Below, in pieces: positions 36,827 through 45,300 of a DNA stretch of 47,677 nucleotides. The stretch lies in the NCBI RefSeq assembly GCF_003347495.1, contig NZ_QCXY01000017.1, positions 1 to 47,677 of the forward strand. Direction: 5' to 3'. A program made the translations under genes and the position numbers. The stretch comes from Pleomorphovibrio marinus (GTDB lineage Bacteria > Bacteroidota > Bacteroidia > Cytophagales > Cyclobacteriaceae). The notes under the pieces are model-generated. The model was not told the origin of the DNA. It made no database searches and saw nothing but the letters and a program-made list of their open reading frames with translations. Position 1 is the stretch's first letter. The number at the start of each line of letters is the position of its first letter.

Positions 36827-38223
36827 ATTCCATTGAAAAGCTCAAATGACTCCAGGTAGTTTGGGGTTGCACATTGCCAGCCCAACTTCTTTTGCAATTT
36901 TCCTGCCAAGGTCCTACATGCCTTTTCTTCTCCGTGAACCATAAACACGTGCTTGGGCTTACTGATAAATCCCCCACACCAATCTAGAAGCTCACTTTGA
37001 TCTGCATGAGCAGATAGGCCATCGATAAAATAAATAGAAGCTTTCACTTTAATATCTATCCCGTAAATCCTGCATAGTTCTTCTCCATCCAACAACTTCC
37101 GACCCCTGGTACCTTCTGCTTGGTGTCCTACAAAAACCACACTGTCGTTTTCATTCGGTAGTCTGTTATAGAGATGGTGCAAGATTCTCCCTCCAGTGGC
37201 CATGCCACTTGCTGAGATAATGATGGCGTCACCTTTTACTTGGTTCAGGCTCATAGAAGCCTCTTGGTTCTGGTAATAATGGAGGTTCTTATGTAAAAAG
37301 GGGTTTGCCCCCTCCTCTTCCAAACTGGAACCAAGGTGGTGATAGGTACCAAATCTTTTATACAGCTTGGTTACATCAATGGCCATGGGACTATCCACGT
37401 ATATAGGTATTTCTGGAATCGCACCCTGACGCTGCAACCTGTGCAAGTAAAACAAGATTAACTGGGTTCTACCTACTGCAAATGAAGGTATCACCGTTAC
37501 CCCTCCCTTCATGTAGGTTTCCTTTATTGCTTTGGCTAGTTGGGTCTGAATGGCTTTGCCTTCGTTTGTCCTATCCCCATATGTACACTCCAAGAAAAGG
37601 ACATCGGCAAAGGGAATATGGGTGGGAGGGTTTAGGATGGGATCCTGGTACCTCCCCAAATCACCGGAAAAAACAATTTTCTTTTCTTGGCTTTTCCCTT
37701 TTACTTTAACCTTAAATATAGCCGCTCCCAGGATATGTCCGGCATTGTAGGCTATTAACCCCACTCCATTGCAAAGTTCAATATTTTCCTCAAAACCAAT
37801 GGGCCTCAACAGAGCAAACACTTTTTCCGCATCCTCTATAGTGAACAAGGCCATGGGTTTTTCGTGTTTGGAGTAGCCCTTTTTGAGGGCGTACCCCGCC
37901 TCTTCTTCTTGTAGCTTACCTGCATCCAGAAGTAGGATCTTTACCAACTCTGCAGTGGGGGCCGTGCAAAATATGGGGCCAGAAAACCCTTCCTTTACCA
38001 ATTTAGGGAGATAACCTGAGTGATCAATGTGGGCATGGGTTAGTAGCACCATATCCAGGGTTTTGGGGTCTACAGGAAACTTGTCCCAATTTCTCAATCG
38101 CAGTTCCTTTAATCCCTGAAAGAGCCCGCAATCTACCAATATCTTCTTTGGGCCGATTTCCAACAAAAACCTAGAGCCAGTAACAGTGCCTGCTCCTCCT
38201 AAAAACTTCACCTTAACCTGCAT
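36823..38223 (-). CDS. Beta-CASP metallo-beta-lactamase-fold hydrolase (CPSF/YSH1-like)
   Basis: This 466-residue protein has an N-terminal metallo-beta-lactamase domain with the zinc motif THAHIDHSG, GHILGA, FSGDLGR and ECTYGDR. The beta-CASP insertion carries VIPSFAVGRTQ and SASGMATGGR, and the C-terminal motifs are GLSAHADQSE and VHGE. Members are RNA nucleases or processing enzymes related to archaeal aCPSF and bacterial RNases. All metal ligands look intact, so it is probably active. It lies 33 nt downstream of the PspC-domain gene and is coupled to the lipoprotein gene. Confidence 0.93.
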   Translation of the reverse strand: MQVKVKFLGGAGTVTGSRFLLEIGPKKILVDCGLFQGLKELRLRNWDKFPVDPKTLDMVLLTHAHIDHSGYLPKLVKEGFSGPIFCTAPTAELVKILLLDAGKLQEEEAGYALKKGYSKHEKPMALFTIEDAEKVFALLRPIGFEENIELCNGVGLIAYNAGHILGAAIFKVKVKGKSQEKKIVFSGDLGRYQDPILNPPTHIPFADVLFLECTYGDRTNEGKAIQTQLAKAIKETYMKGGVTVIPSFAVGRTQLILFYLHRLQRQGAIPEIPIYVDSPMAIDVTKLYKRFGTYHHLGSSLEEEGANPFLHKNLHYYQNQEASMSLNQVKGDAIIISASGMATGGRILHHLYNRLPNENDSVVFVGHQAEGTRGRKLLDGEELCRIYGIDIKVKASIYFIDGLSAHADQSELLDWCGGFISKPKHVFMVHGEEKACRTLAGKLQKKLGWQCATPNYLESFELFNGI

Positions 38224-38256
38224 AATTCTTGTTTAACCCAAATATAGGCCAAACGA

Positions 38257-40164
38257 TTATCTATTCATAAAATAGGACCCCTTAAAGGCACTCCTGGAAA
38301 GGCTGTCAGCAGGGCTGTTCTTATGGTCACCCACACAATTAAGACAAAGCAATCCTTCTTCATTTATAGTCCAGTGATGTATGGAATTGACATCTCTGGT
38401 TTTGTAGCCTGCGGAATGAATGGTTTCCCTCAAAATTGGGAGGAGCGACCTGTCCAAAACGAACACCTTTCCCTGAGGCAAGTAGAGTGTTTGCCTTAAG
38501 CGCTGACCACGAAACTTGGCATTTCTCGGAAATTCAATTTGCTTGTCAAAAGTAAGTACGCTATCCTGTAGCACGAAATGATAATTGACCTGGGTGGCAT
38601 TTTCCATGGCATCCTCCCTGTTTTTTCCCTGTGAAGAAAAGGTTTGACGCAGGTGAGCATTTTCATCCTCAGATCCCTTCAAGACCAGGCTCACCCTACC
38701 CCAATCTCTCCGATTTGTAGTTTCGCCATTACTTTTTAGAACAAGTGTTTCATTTGGAAGGTTGAGCTCCATTAAGTTTTCGTATTCTGCACTTTCCTTA
38801 AATTCACTTATCACCTTGGGTACCTGGAAGGCACATACCATGATGCTGGTCAACCACAAGGCAAAACAAATAAACCCAAACCGTGCATCAATGAGGTTTC
38901 TCTTGATCAACACACTTATTCCCAATAAGGTGAGGATAATCCCAGGAATCAAAATGGCAACAGCAATGGATATAGCCAACCATACCGGAAGGATCTCTGT
39001 CATAAATTCGACAGGAATATCCTCAAAAAAATAGGCCCACTCATTATTGGTAAGTAATTCAGAATAAACGCCCATGAACACCAATGGTGTGATCACTACC
39101 AGGATTCCTACAAAAAACACCAGCAAACCGAATACCACCCTGATAAGTGCCAGTAGAAAGACCCCTAATGGACCCAGTGCTATCCCAAGCCCATTGATGA
39201 GCCTACCCAAAAACCGGAATGGTGCCATCAATAGCTTTCGGGTTCCTGACTCTTCTGTAGCATTTTCCACTTGTAGGTTCTGTTGAATGGTGTTTTCTAT
39301 GTTGCTCAGCGTTATTGCTCCTCCTTTCATTTCTATACGCTCTGTAATAGATTTAGCTAGTGGTGTGATAATCCACAATATGAGGTAAAGCACAAAACCG
39401 GAACCACCTGCAAATATCAATCCCACAAAACCTAGCCGCACCCAGATTACGTCAATATTAAAATAAGCGGATAAGCCACTTCCTACACCACCTAGCACCC
39501 TGTCGTCAGGGTTTCTGTAAAGTTTCTTGATGTTTTTATCCTCCGGTTTGTCATAGGATACAGGGAGAATAATCCACAGTAGAATATAGGCCAACACCGT
39601 CCACCATGCCAGGGAAATATGGAGATCTACCCTGTCTGAAATAAACCCCAAGGGGAGTCTACTAAAATTCAGGCCTCCGCTAAATAGCAGTAGAATGGTT
39701 ACCAACCGGGTCCAAAGTGGGTCTATGGAAAGGTAATGGGCGAATCCGGCGCATACACCACCCAGGATTTTATTGTTTGGCAAACGTGTCAATTTTTTGT
39801 ATCCCTTTGCAGCATGCTGATCGGGAGGGGTCACATATTTGTAGAAATCATTTTCTTCCTCTACTTCCTTAGAGTTTTCTTCCTGGTCCAGTCCGTCTTC
39901 CAAAGCCTTGAAATCTGCTATGGTCCCCATTTTTTCTATGAGGTTGTCCACATTCTCAGCGGTTATGACTTGTTTGTTATTTTTAAGATTGGAGAGGAAT
40001 ATTTCAGCAATGCGGTTTTCTATATCCGTGATAATTTCCTGATTACCATCATAGTGAGAAAAATGCTCGTTGATAGCATCCAAATATTTCTTGAGTCTGG
40101 TGTAACCGTCCTCTTCGATATGGAAAAGGATCCCACTTATATTGATACTTATTGTCTTTTTCAT
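38257..40164 (-). CDS. Membrane protein with two PspC domains
   Basis: The protein has 635 residues from the ATG at 40162-40164. A soluble N-terminal region (about 1-120) is followed by two PspC domains: KLTRLPNNKILGGVCAGFAHYL at about 122-145 and KLYRNPDDRVLGGVGSGLSAYF at about 210-233, each with a transmembrane segment after it. A membrane core with about four more segments (about 320-460) follows, and a C-terminal extracytoplasmic region. The family is linked to envelope stress in the Psp response. It is regulated by a PadR gene directly upstream. The frame extends to 40254 through copy B of the dispersed element, which is rejected as coding. Confidence 0.88.
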   Translation of the reverse strand: MKKTISINISGILFHIEEDGYTRLKKYLDAINEHFSHYDGNQEIITDIENRIAEIFLSNLKNNKQVITAENVDNLIEKMGTIADFKALEDGLDQEENSKEVEEENDFYKYVTPPDQHAAKGYKKLTRLPNNKILGGVCAGFAHYLSIDPLWTRLVTILLLFSGGLNFSRLPLGFISDRVDLHISLAWWTVLAYILLWIILPVSYDKPEDKNIKKLYRNPDDRVLGGVGSGLSAYFNIDVIWVRLGFVGLIFAGGSGFVLYLILWIITPLAKSITERIEMKGGAITLSNIENTIQQNLQVENATEESGTRKLLMAPFRFLGRLINGLGIALGPLGVFLLALIRVVFGLLVFFVGILVVITPLVFMGVYSELLTNNEWAYFFEDIPVEFMTEILPVWLAISIAVAILIPGIILTLLGISVLIKRNLIDARFGFICFALWLTSIMVCAFQVPKVISEFKESAEYENLMELNLPNETLVLKSNGETTNRRDWGRVSLVLKGSEDENAHLRQTFSSQGKNREDAMENATQVNYHFVLQDSVLTFDKQIEFPRNAKFRGQRLRQTLYLPQGKVFVLDRSLLPILRETIHSAGYKTRDVNSIHHWTINEEGLLCLNCVGDHKNSPADSLSRSAFKGSYFMNR

Positions 40165-40191
40165 GTGTTTATAATTGATTTTTATTTGCCA

Positions 40192-40300
40192 CATAGCCTG
40201 CCCCTGCCTGCTCCGAACTTGCTTCGGGGAACTCGTTTCGGGGGAATCTTGCAACGATAACCATCCCGGTGTGTGACGTGCTCATCATGCTCGATTTCAT
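40192..40300 (-). repeat. Dispersed intergenic element, copy B
   Basis: On the plus strand this copy begins with CATAGCCTGCCCC and ends in ATGCTCGATTTCAT, matching copies A and C. The middle carries hairpin CTCCGAA-CTTGC-TTCGGGG, at the same place as in copy A but with different stem bases. Read on the minus strand it lies between padR and the PspC-domain gene, 27 nt before the latter's ATG. Confidence 0.82.
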
Positions 40301-40336
40301 GGATTTGAGTGGCTAAATGGATTTAAACATTTTTAA

Positions 40337-40693
40337 TTAAGAGGAAGTACCGTTCTTTTTTTGGCTTTTTTTGGACAATATAAGTTTTACCGATTTATCC
40401 AGGTTAGCCCAATATTCGGACAGTTCCTCTAAAAAAGACCTCCCCTCATCGGTGATGGTGTAATATTTTCTTGGGGGACCTGAATCCGATTCCACCCATT
40501 GATAGTTCACCAAGCCGGCATTTTTAAGCCTGTTGAGCAAGGGATAAAGCGTTCCTTCAACGATGATTAGCTTTGCTTCCTTAAGCTCCTCCATCATATC
40601 GCTGGCATACACCTCCCCTCTGGAGATAATGTGCAAAATGCAGCATTCCAATATCCCTTTCCGCATTTGTATAAGTGTGTTTGAGATTTTCAT
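40337..40693 (-). CDS. PadR-family transcriptional regulator
   Basis: This 118-residue winged-helix regulator has the PadR pattern ISNTLIQMRKGILECCILHIISRGEVYASDMMEELKEA... VEGTLYPLLNRLKNAGLV with helix-turn-helix and wing SDSGPPRKYYTITDEG. PadR proteins are usually repressors of neighbouring membrane or transporter genes. The PspC-domain gene follows on the same strand, as is common in Bacteroidota, and is its likely target. Start ATG 40691-40693. A promoter about 190 nt upstream gives a long leader that contains copy C of the dispersed element. Confidence 0.93.
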   Translation of the reverse strand: MKISNTLIQMRKGILECCILHIISRGEVYASDMMEELKEAKLIIVEGTLYPLLNRLKNAGLVNYQWVESDSGPPRKYYTITDEGRSFLEELSEYWANLDKSVKLILSKKSQKKNGTSS

Positions 40694-40720
40694 GTGTTTA
40701 TATTTGTTTCTTAATGGTCA

Positions 40721-40790
40721 CATAGCCTGCCCCGTCCCGTAGCTATCGGGGGGCATCCCCGTGTGTGGCTCGCGCCATGCTCGATTTTTG
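40721..40790 (-). repeat. Dispersed intergenic element, copy C (short form)
   Basis: This copy shares both ends with A and B (CATAGCCTGCCCC and ATGCTCGATTT) but is about 40 bp shorter in the middle. The hairpin is replaced by CCCG-TAGCTAT-CGGG. It ends 27 nt before the padR ATG, exactly as copy B does before the PspC-domain gene, and lies within the predicted padR 5'-UTR. Confidence 0.8.
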
Positions 40791-40879
40791 TGCTTCATCA
40801 AATAAATATAAGTGAAGGTGCTTAGCTGGCTTTTTTATCCTATCCTAAGACTTGCCAACAATTCAGAGAAAAACTGTTC

Positions 40880-40910
40880 CAAATTTATCTAAGGTACCTT
40901 GTTATACCAA
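40880..40910 (-). promoter_or_regulatory. Promoter of padR
   Basis: On the minus strand TTG (40908-40910) is followed after 20 nt by TAAATTTG (40880-40887), an exact TAnnTTTG. Transcription is expected to begin near 40873, leaving a leader of about 180 nt. Confidence 0.6.
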
Positions 40911-41182
40911 TTAATAGATTAACCATGATACCAAGTAATAACTAAAAGCTGCTTCAAATGCGTTTTTTTGGGCATTAAGAGGAGAAATTCAGGTCTAAAA
41001 AATTGAAAGTTTTTTATCAAAAAAAAGTGGTTAATTGCATGCTTGAAAGTGTGTTGTATTGCTAAGGGACAGGGTTTTGTTCGTTTTCGAACAACAAAAA
41101 AAAACAATGGATTTTTTCCGTTATTAGTCTGAAAATGATGCGAATTTCTTTTTAATTTGTGTCGAGATTTTGATTTAAACTA

Positions 41183-42304
41183 ATGGTTATCAAGGGTTAT
41201 TTTTATTTACTTTTACAGTTTGGTCTTTTTTTTCAGGTGTTTTCCCAAGGGATTGCTCCGAAATATTCCAACGAGTTCATGAATATTGGAGTTGGAGCCA
41301 GGGCTTTGGGCATGGGAGGTGCCCAGGTAGCCACCGCCAGAGACGTGACATCCGCCTACTGGAATCCTGCCGGTCTGATAGGCGTTGCCCATGAATATGA
41401 ATTTGCGCTGATGCATGCGGAGTACTTTGCCGGTATCGCCAAATTCGATTATGGGGCCTTTACCACCAATATCCAAGAGGACAATCAAATTGCTATTTCA
41501 CTTATACGATTTGGTGTGGACGATATACCGGATACCCGTTTTCTTTACGATGCCAATGGTTCACTAAACTATGACAATATTCAGTTTTTTAATGCTGCGG
41601 ATTATGCGTTAATCCTATCCTACGCCAGAGATGTAAGTGATGCTTTTAAATTGGGGGTAAACACTAAAATCATTCATCGAAACGTAGGAAAGTTCGCAAA
41701 TGCATGGGGATTTGGATTGGATCTGGGGGGAATCTATCTCTATGAAGATTGGAGGTTGGGCTTGATGCTAAGGGATGTAACCACCACTTTTAACGCATGG
41801 GCCCACAATGCCGATTTGGTCAGGGACATTTATGCACAAACCAACAATGAAATCCCCATCAACAGTATAGAACTCACCATGCCTAGGGCCATTTTTAGTT
41901 TAGGAAGAAACCTAGAAATTACCGATGAATTTGCAATGCAATTAGTAATGGATGTGGATTTCACATTCGACGGAAGGAGAAATACCATTCTGGCCACTGA
42001 ATTGGTAAGCGTGGATCCCAGGCTGGGGTTGGAACTGGGTTATAAAAAAACAGCATCATTTCGCCTTGGGGCTGGCAATGTACAGCGATTAAGGGATTTT
42101 GATGCTTCTTATTATACCTCTTTCCAGCCAAGTTTTGGGCTCGGTTTTTTGGTAAATGAAAAAGTGCAAATTGACTATGCATTGACCGACATTGGGAGTG
42201 TATCCGAAACACCCTATTCCCATGTTTTTAGTGTAAAAGTAAGTCTCAACCCACTTAAACCAGACTTTAGGTTAAATAAAGGTTGGGATAATAGGTATTT
42301 ATAA
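41183..42304 (+). CDS. PorV/PorQ-family outer-membrane protein
   Basis: This 373-residue protein has a signal peptide ending near VFSQ. The mature part follows the PorV/PorQ (FadL-like barrel) pattern: YSNEFMNIGVGARALGMGGAQVATARDVTSAYWNPAGL, then alternating strands such as LGVNTKIIHRNVG and FGLGFLVNEKVQIDYALTD, ending in NRYL. PorV carries secreted proteins from the type IX translocon to the PorU sortase at the cell surface. The gene is followed after 5 nt by the PorU2-like gene, so the two are an operon and probably act together. Confidence 0.9.
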   Translation: MVIKGYFYLLLQFGLFFQVFSQGIAPKYSNEFMNIGVGARALGMGGAQVATARDVTSAYWNPAGLIGVAHEYEFALMHAEYFAGIAKFDYGAFTTNIQEDNQIAISLIRFGVDDIPDTRFLYDANGSLNYDNIQFFNAADYALILSYARDVSDAFKLGVNTKIIHRNVGKFANAWGFGLDLGGIYLYEDWRLGLMLRDVTTTFNAWAHNADLVRDIYAQTNNEIPINSIELTMPRAIFSLGRNLEITDEFAMQLVMDVDFTFDGRRNTILATELVSVDPRLGLELGYKKTASFRLGAGNVQRLRDFDASYYTSFQPSFGLGFLVNEKVQIDYALTDIGSVSETPYSHVFSVKVSLNPLKPDFRLNKGWDNRYL

Positions 42305-42309
42305 GCAGG

Positions 42310-45300
42310 ATGAAAAGATTATTCACGGTCACCTTATTGTTTTTTAACCTATTGCAGGGTTACGGCCAAGAAAATTCCTGGGTAGAGTTTGGAAAGGACT
42401 ATTATAAAATTCCTACGACAGTGGAAGGGGTATATAAATTAAGTTACACTACCTTATCCGCCTCTGGAATGAATGTTTCAGAGATTGACCCTAGAGAATT
42501 AAGGCTTTTCCACCGTGGAGAGGAGGTGTCCATGTATATAGCTGGTGAAGAGGACGGAAGTTTTGATGCAAATGACCATGTCGAGTTTATTGGCAAAAAA
42601 AATGATGCTATGTTGGACAGGGGTCTTTACGGTAACCCAGATCATTTACCAAACCCCTATTTCAACACCCACAACGACACTACTGCTTTTTTCCTAACTG
42701 TAAGTCCTGGCACCAGAGGCAAAAGAATGAATTTCAAAACCCTATCGGAAGGGGAGTATCCTATGGTTCAAACTGTGGTGAAGCAGCATATTGCCTCTTA
42801 TGCCGAACAATATTCGTTGGGCCAAACCTACTTTCCAAATGTGAGACTTTCTCTTTATGATCAAGGGCAGGGATGGACAAGCCAACCTATCACCAGAGGA
42901 AACAACAGAACCTTTGAATTCAATGATCTTGGGGCAATTACAACAATTCCTAATCCCACTATTGAAATTGGTTTATTAGGCAGATCGGATTCTCCCCACA
43001 GGACTTCCGTTCAAGTGGGTGCCAATACAAATTCTCTGAGAGAAATTGGGCAGTACGACTATATTGGCTTTGAAAACTATACCATCACTTTGGAGCTCAC
43101 CCCCTCGGATTTTGCTTCTGATGGGGATTTGGCTGTACGTATCGGTAGTCTGGGTAGGGATGGGGGATTGGATAATATCTCTGTTAGTTACATCAAAATT
43201 GACTATGGCACCCAAGTTCCCGATTTTAACTTTACCAAGACCCTTCTTGGGATTAATCAAGACGAACCCGCTCATTTGGCTCTTCCAGCAAATAACCAAA
43301 ACTACTTGGCATATGACATTTCCAGGTTCCCTGAGGTAATAAAGCATCAGACGGAAATAGAAAATGGAACCTTGAAACTGGAAGTGGGGGGAACAAATTC
43401 AAATGCCAACCTTCTGATACAAAGAAGCAATACCACCATAGAACCTAATGTGCTTCAAAAGGTAAGGTTTAGGAACCTACTAAATCAACCTGCTGATTAC
43501 CTGATTATTTCCCACCCCAGGTTGAGAACACCATCCAGCAACTATGGGGACCCAGTAACTGCATTTGCTGCCCACCGGGCCTCTCCTCTTGGAGGTGCAT
43601 TTGACACCCTCACTGTTAATATCAACGAAATTTATGACCAGTTTGCTTTTGGGGAAAAAACCCCTCTTGCCATAAGGGAATTTCTCAAGCAATATTCCAA
43701 TCGACATCAACCGGAATATCTACTACTTGTGGGTAGGGGCTTCGGTATATATAATACAAGAAGACTGAGTGGAGTAAACCATTTTTATAGAAACAACCCC
43801 AGTATATTTGATTTCCAAGAGCTAATACCCGCCTTTGGATACCCCTATTCAGACAATCGTTATGCAGTAGGATTGGACCCTAATGAACCCCACAGTCAAG
43901 ACATTGCAGTAGGAAGAATTCCCGCGCGGACTTCCCAAGAAGTGGCCAACTACTTGGAAAAAGTGAAAGAAAAAGACGGGATGGGAGTTCAGGAGCCTTG
44001 GCAAAAAAACCTCATCCACTTAAGTGGAGGCAGATCTGCTTTTGAACTGGAGAGGTTTTACAACTTTCTGAATGGGTTCAAAGCTGTGGCAGAGGATATA
44101 TACCTGGGAGGTAAGGTGTCGACGATCAGAAAAAGGAGCAATGCCACCGTAGAATTGATCAACATTGCTGATGAAATAAACGAGGGTGCCAGCATGGTCA
44201 CCTTTTTTGGTCATGCAGCACCGGCCACTACTGATATAGACATAGGGTTTGCCAGTGTAAACGAGATGGGTTACCGAAATCAAGGAAAATACCCTGTGCT
44301 GCTACTTAATGGCTGTGATGCAGGTAATGCCTTTGGTGCTGCCTATACCTTCGGGGAGGATTGGATAGTGACCCCCAATAGGGGTGCATCGATATTTTTG
44401 GCCCATGCAGATATTGGTATTGATGTTTACCTTAGGAGATTTAGTGAGTCATTTTACGCCAAGGCATTTGCAGACTCATCCCTCATCCACCAGTCCATAG
44501 GAAAAGTTAAAATAGAAAGTGATCGCTTGTTTTTAGAGAGGTTTGGCCCCTCTGAAGTAAACCAAAGCCACATCAATCAAATGATCATGCTAGGGGACCC
44601 TGCAGTAAGGATGTTTCCCGCTGATAGAGCCGATTACGCTATTCGCGGTGAAGAAATCACTCTCCAAAGCTTTGACGACACACCATTAAACGCGCTCATG
44701 GACTCCATGCAGTTGAGTATGGTGATTAGAAATATAGGAAAGGTTGATTTGGATTCCATGGATCTAAATGTAAGTCGGCAACTCCCTGATGGAAGTATAA
44801 TCACCTATGATACAGAGAGGATGGCCCCTATTTTCAGAAAGGACACCATCACCTTTACCATTCCCAATAGTGGCATAAATGCTTTTGGGGATAACGTTTT
44901 CACAGTTGAGCTGAATAAAAGGAAGCATATACGGGAGTTAACATATGCCAACAATCTGGCATCGGCAACCCTTTATGTCCCCATGAGTGGAACCTTAAAC
45001 CTTAAACCTTATGACTTTGCCATCGTCAATGTGAGGGAAACAGAACTTATTGCTCAAATACCAGGAAGGTCTATAGAAGAAAGAAACTTGGTCCTTCAAT
45101 TGGATACTGCGGCGGATTTCAGTAGCGCGTATAGAAGGGAGACCAGGGTAACTACTGCAAACTTGGCACGTTGGAAGGTAGATTTATTTCAAGGCCTTGG
45201 ACCTAAAGACAGCCTAACTTTTTATTGGAGAAGTAGGTTTTTGGAACCTAGGGAGGGTGAAAACCGGGATTGGTCCACTTCTAGTTTCTCCTACATCAAC

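Larger units (their letters stand above)
40694..41182. other. Intergenic region upstream of padR and porV-like gene
   Basis: This 489-bp gene-free stretch holds copy C of the dispersed element (40721-40790), the padR promoter (40880-40910) and, nearest the porV-like gene, an AT-rich stretch with TTAATTTG at about 41152-41159 as a weak -7 candidate. A 62-codon minus-strand frame at 40919-41107 has no coding character. Confidence 0.6.

Noticed and set aside
40165-40254. N-terminal extension of the PspC-domain protein
   Set aside because: The extension translates copy B of the dispersed element; the ATG at 40162-40164 begins the conserved protein.
39736-40260. 174-codon plus-strand ORF
   Set aside because: Antisense to the PspC-domain gene; hydrophobic composition is a by-product of that gene's reverse frame.
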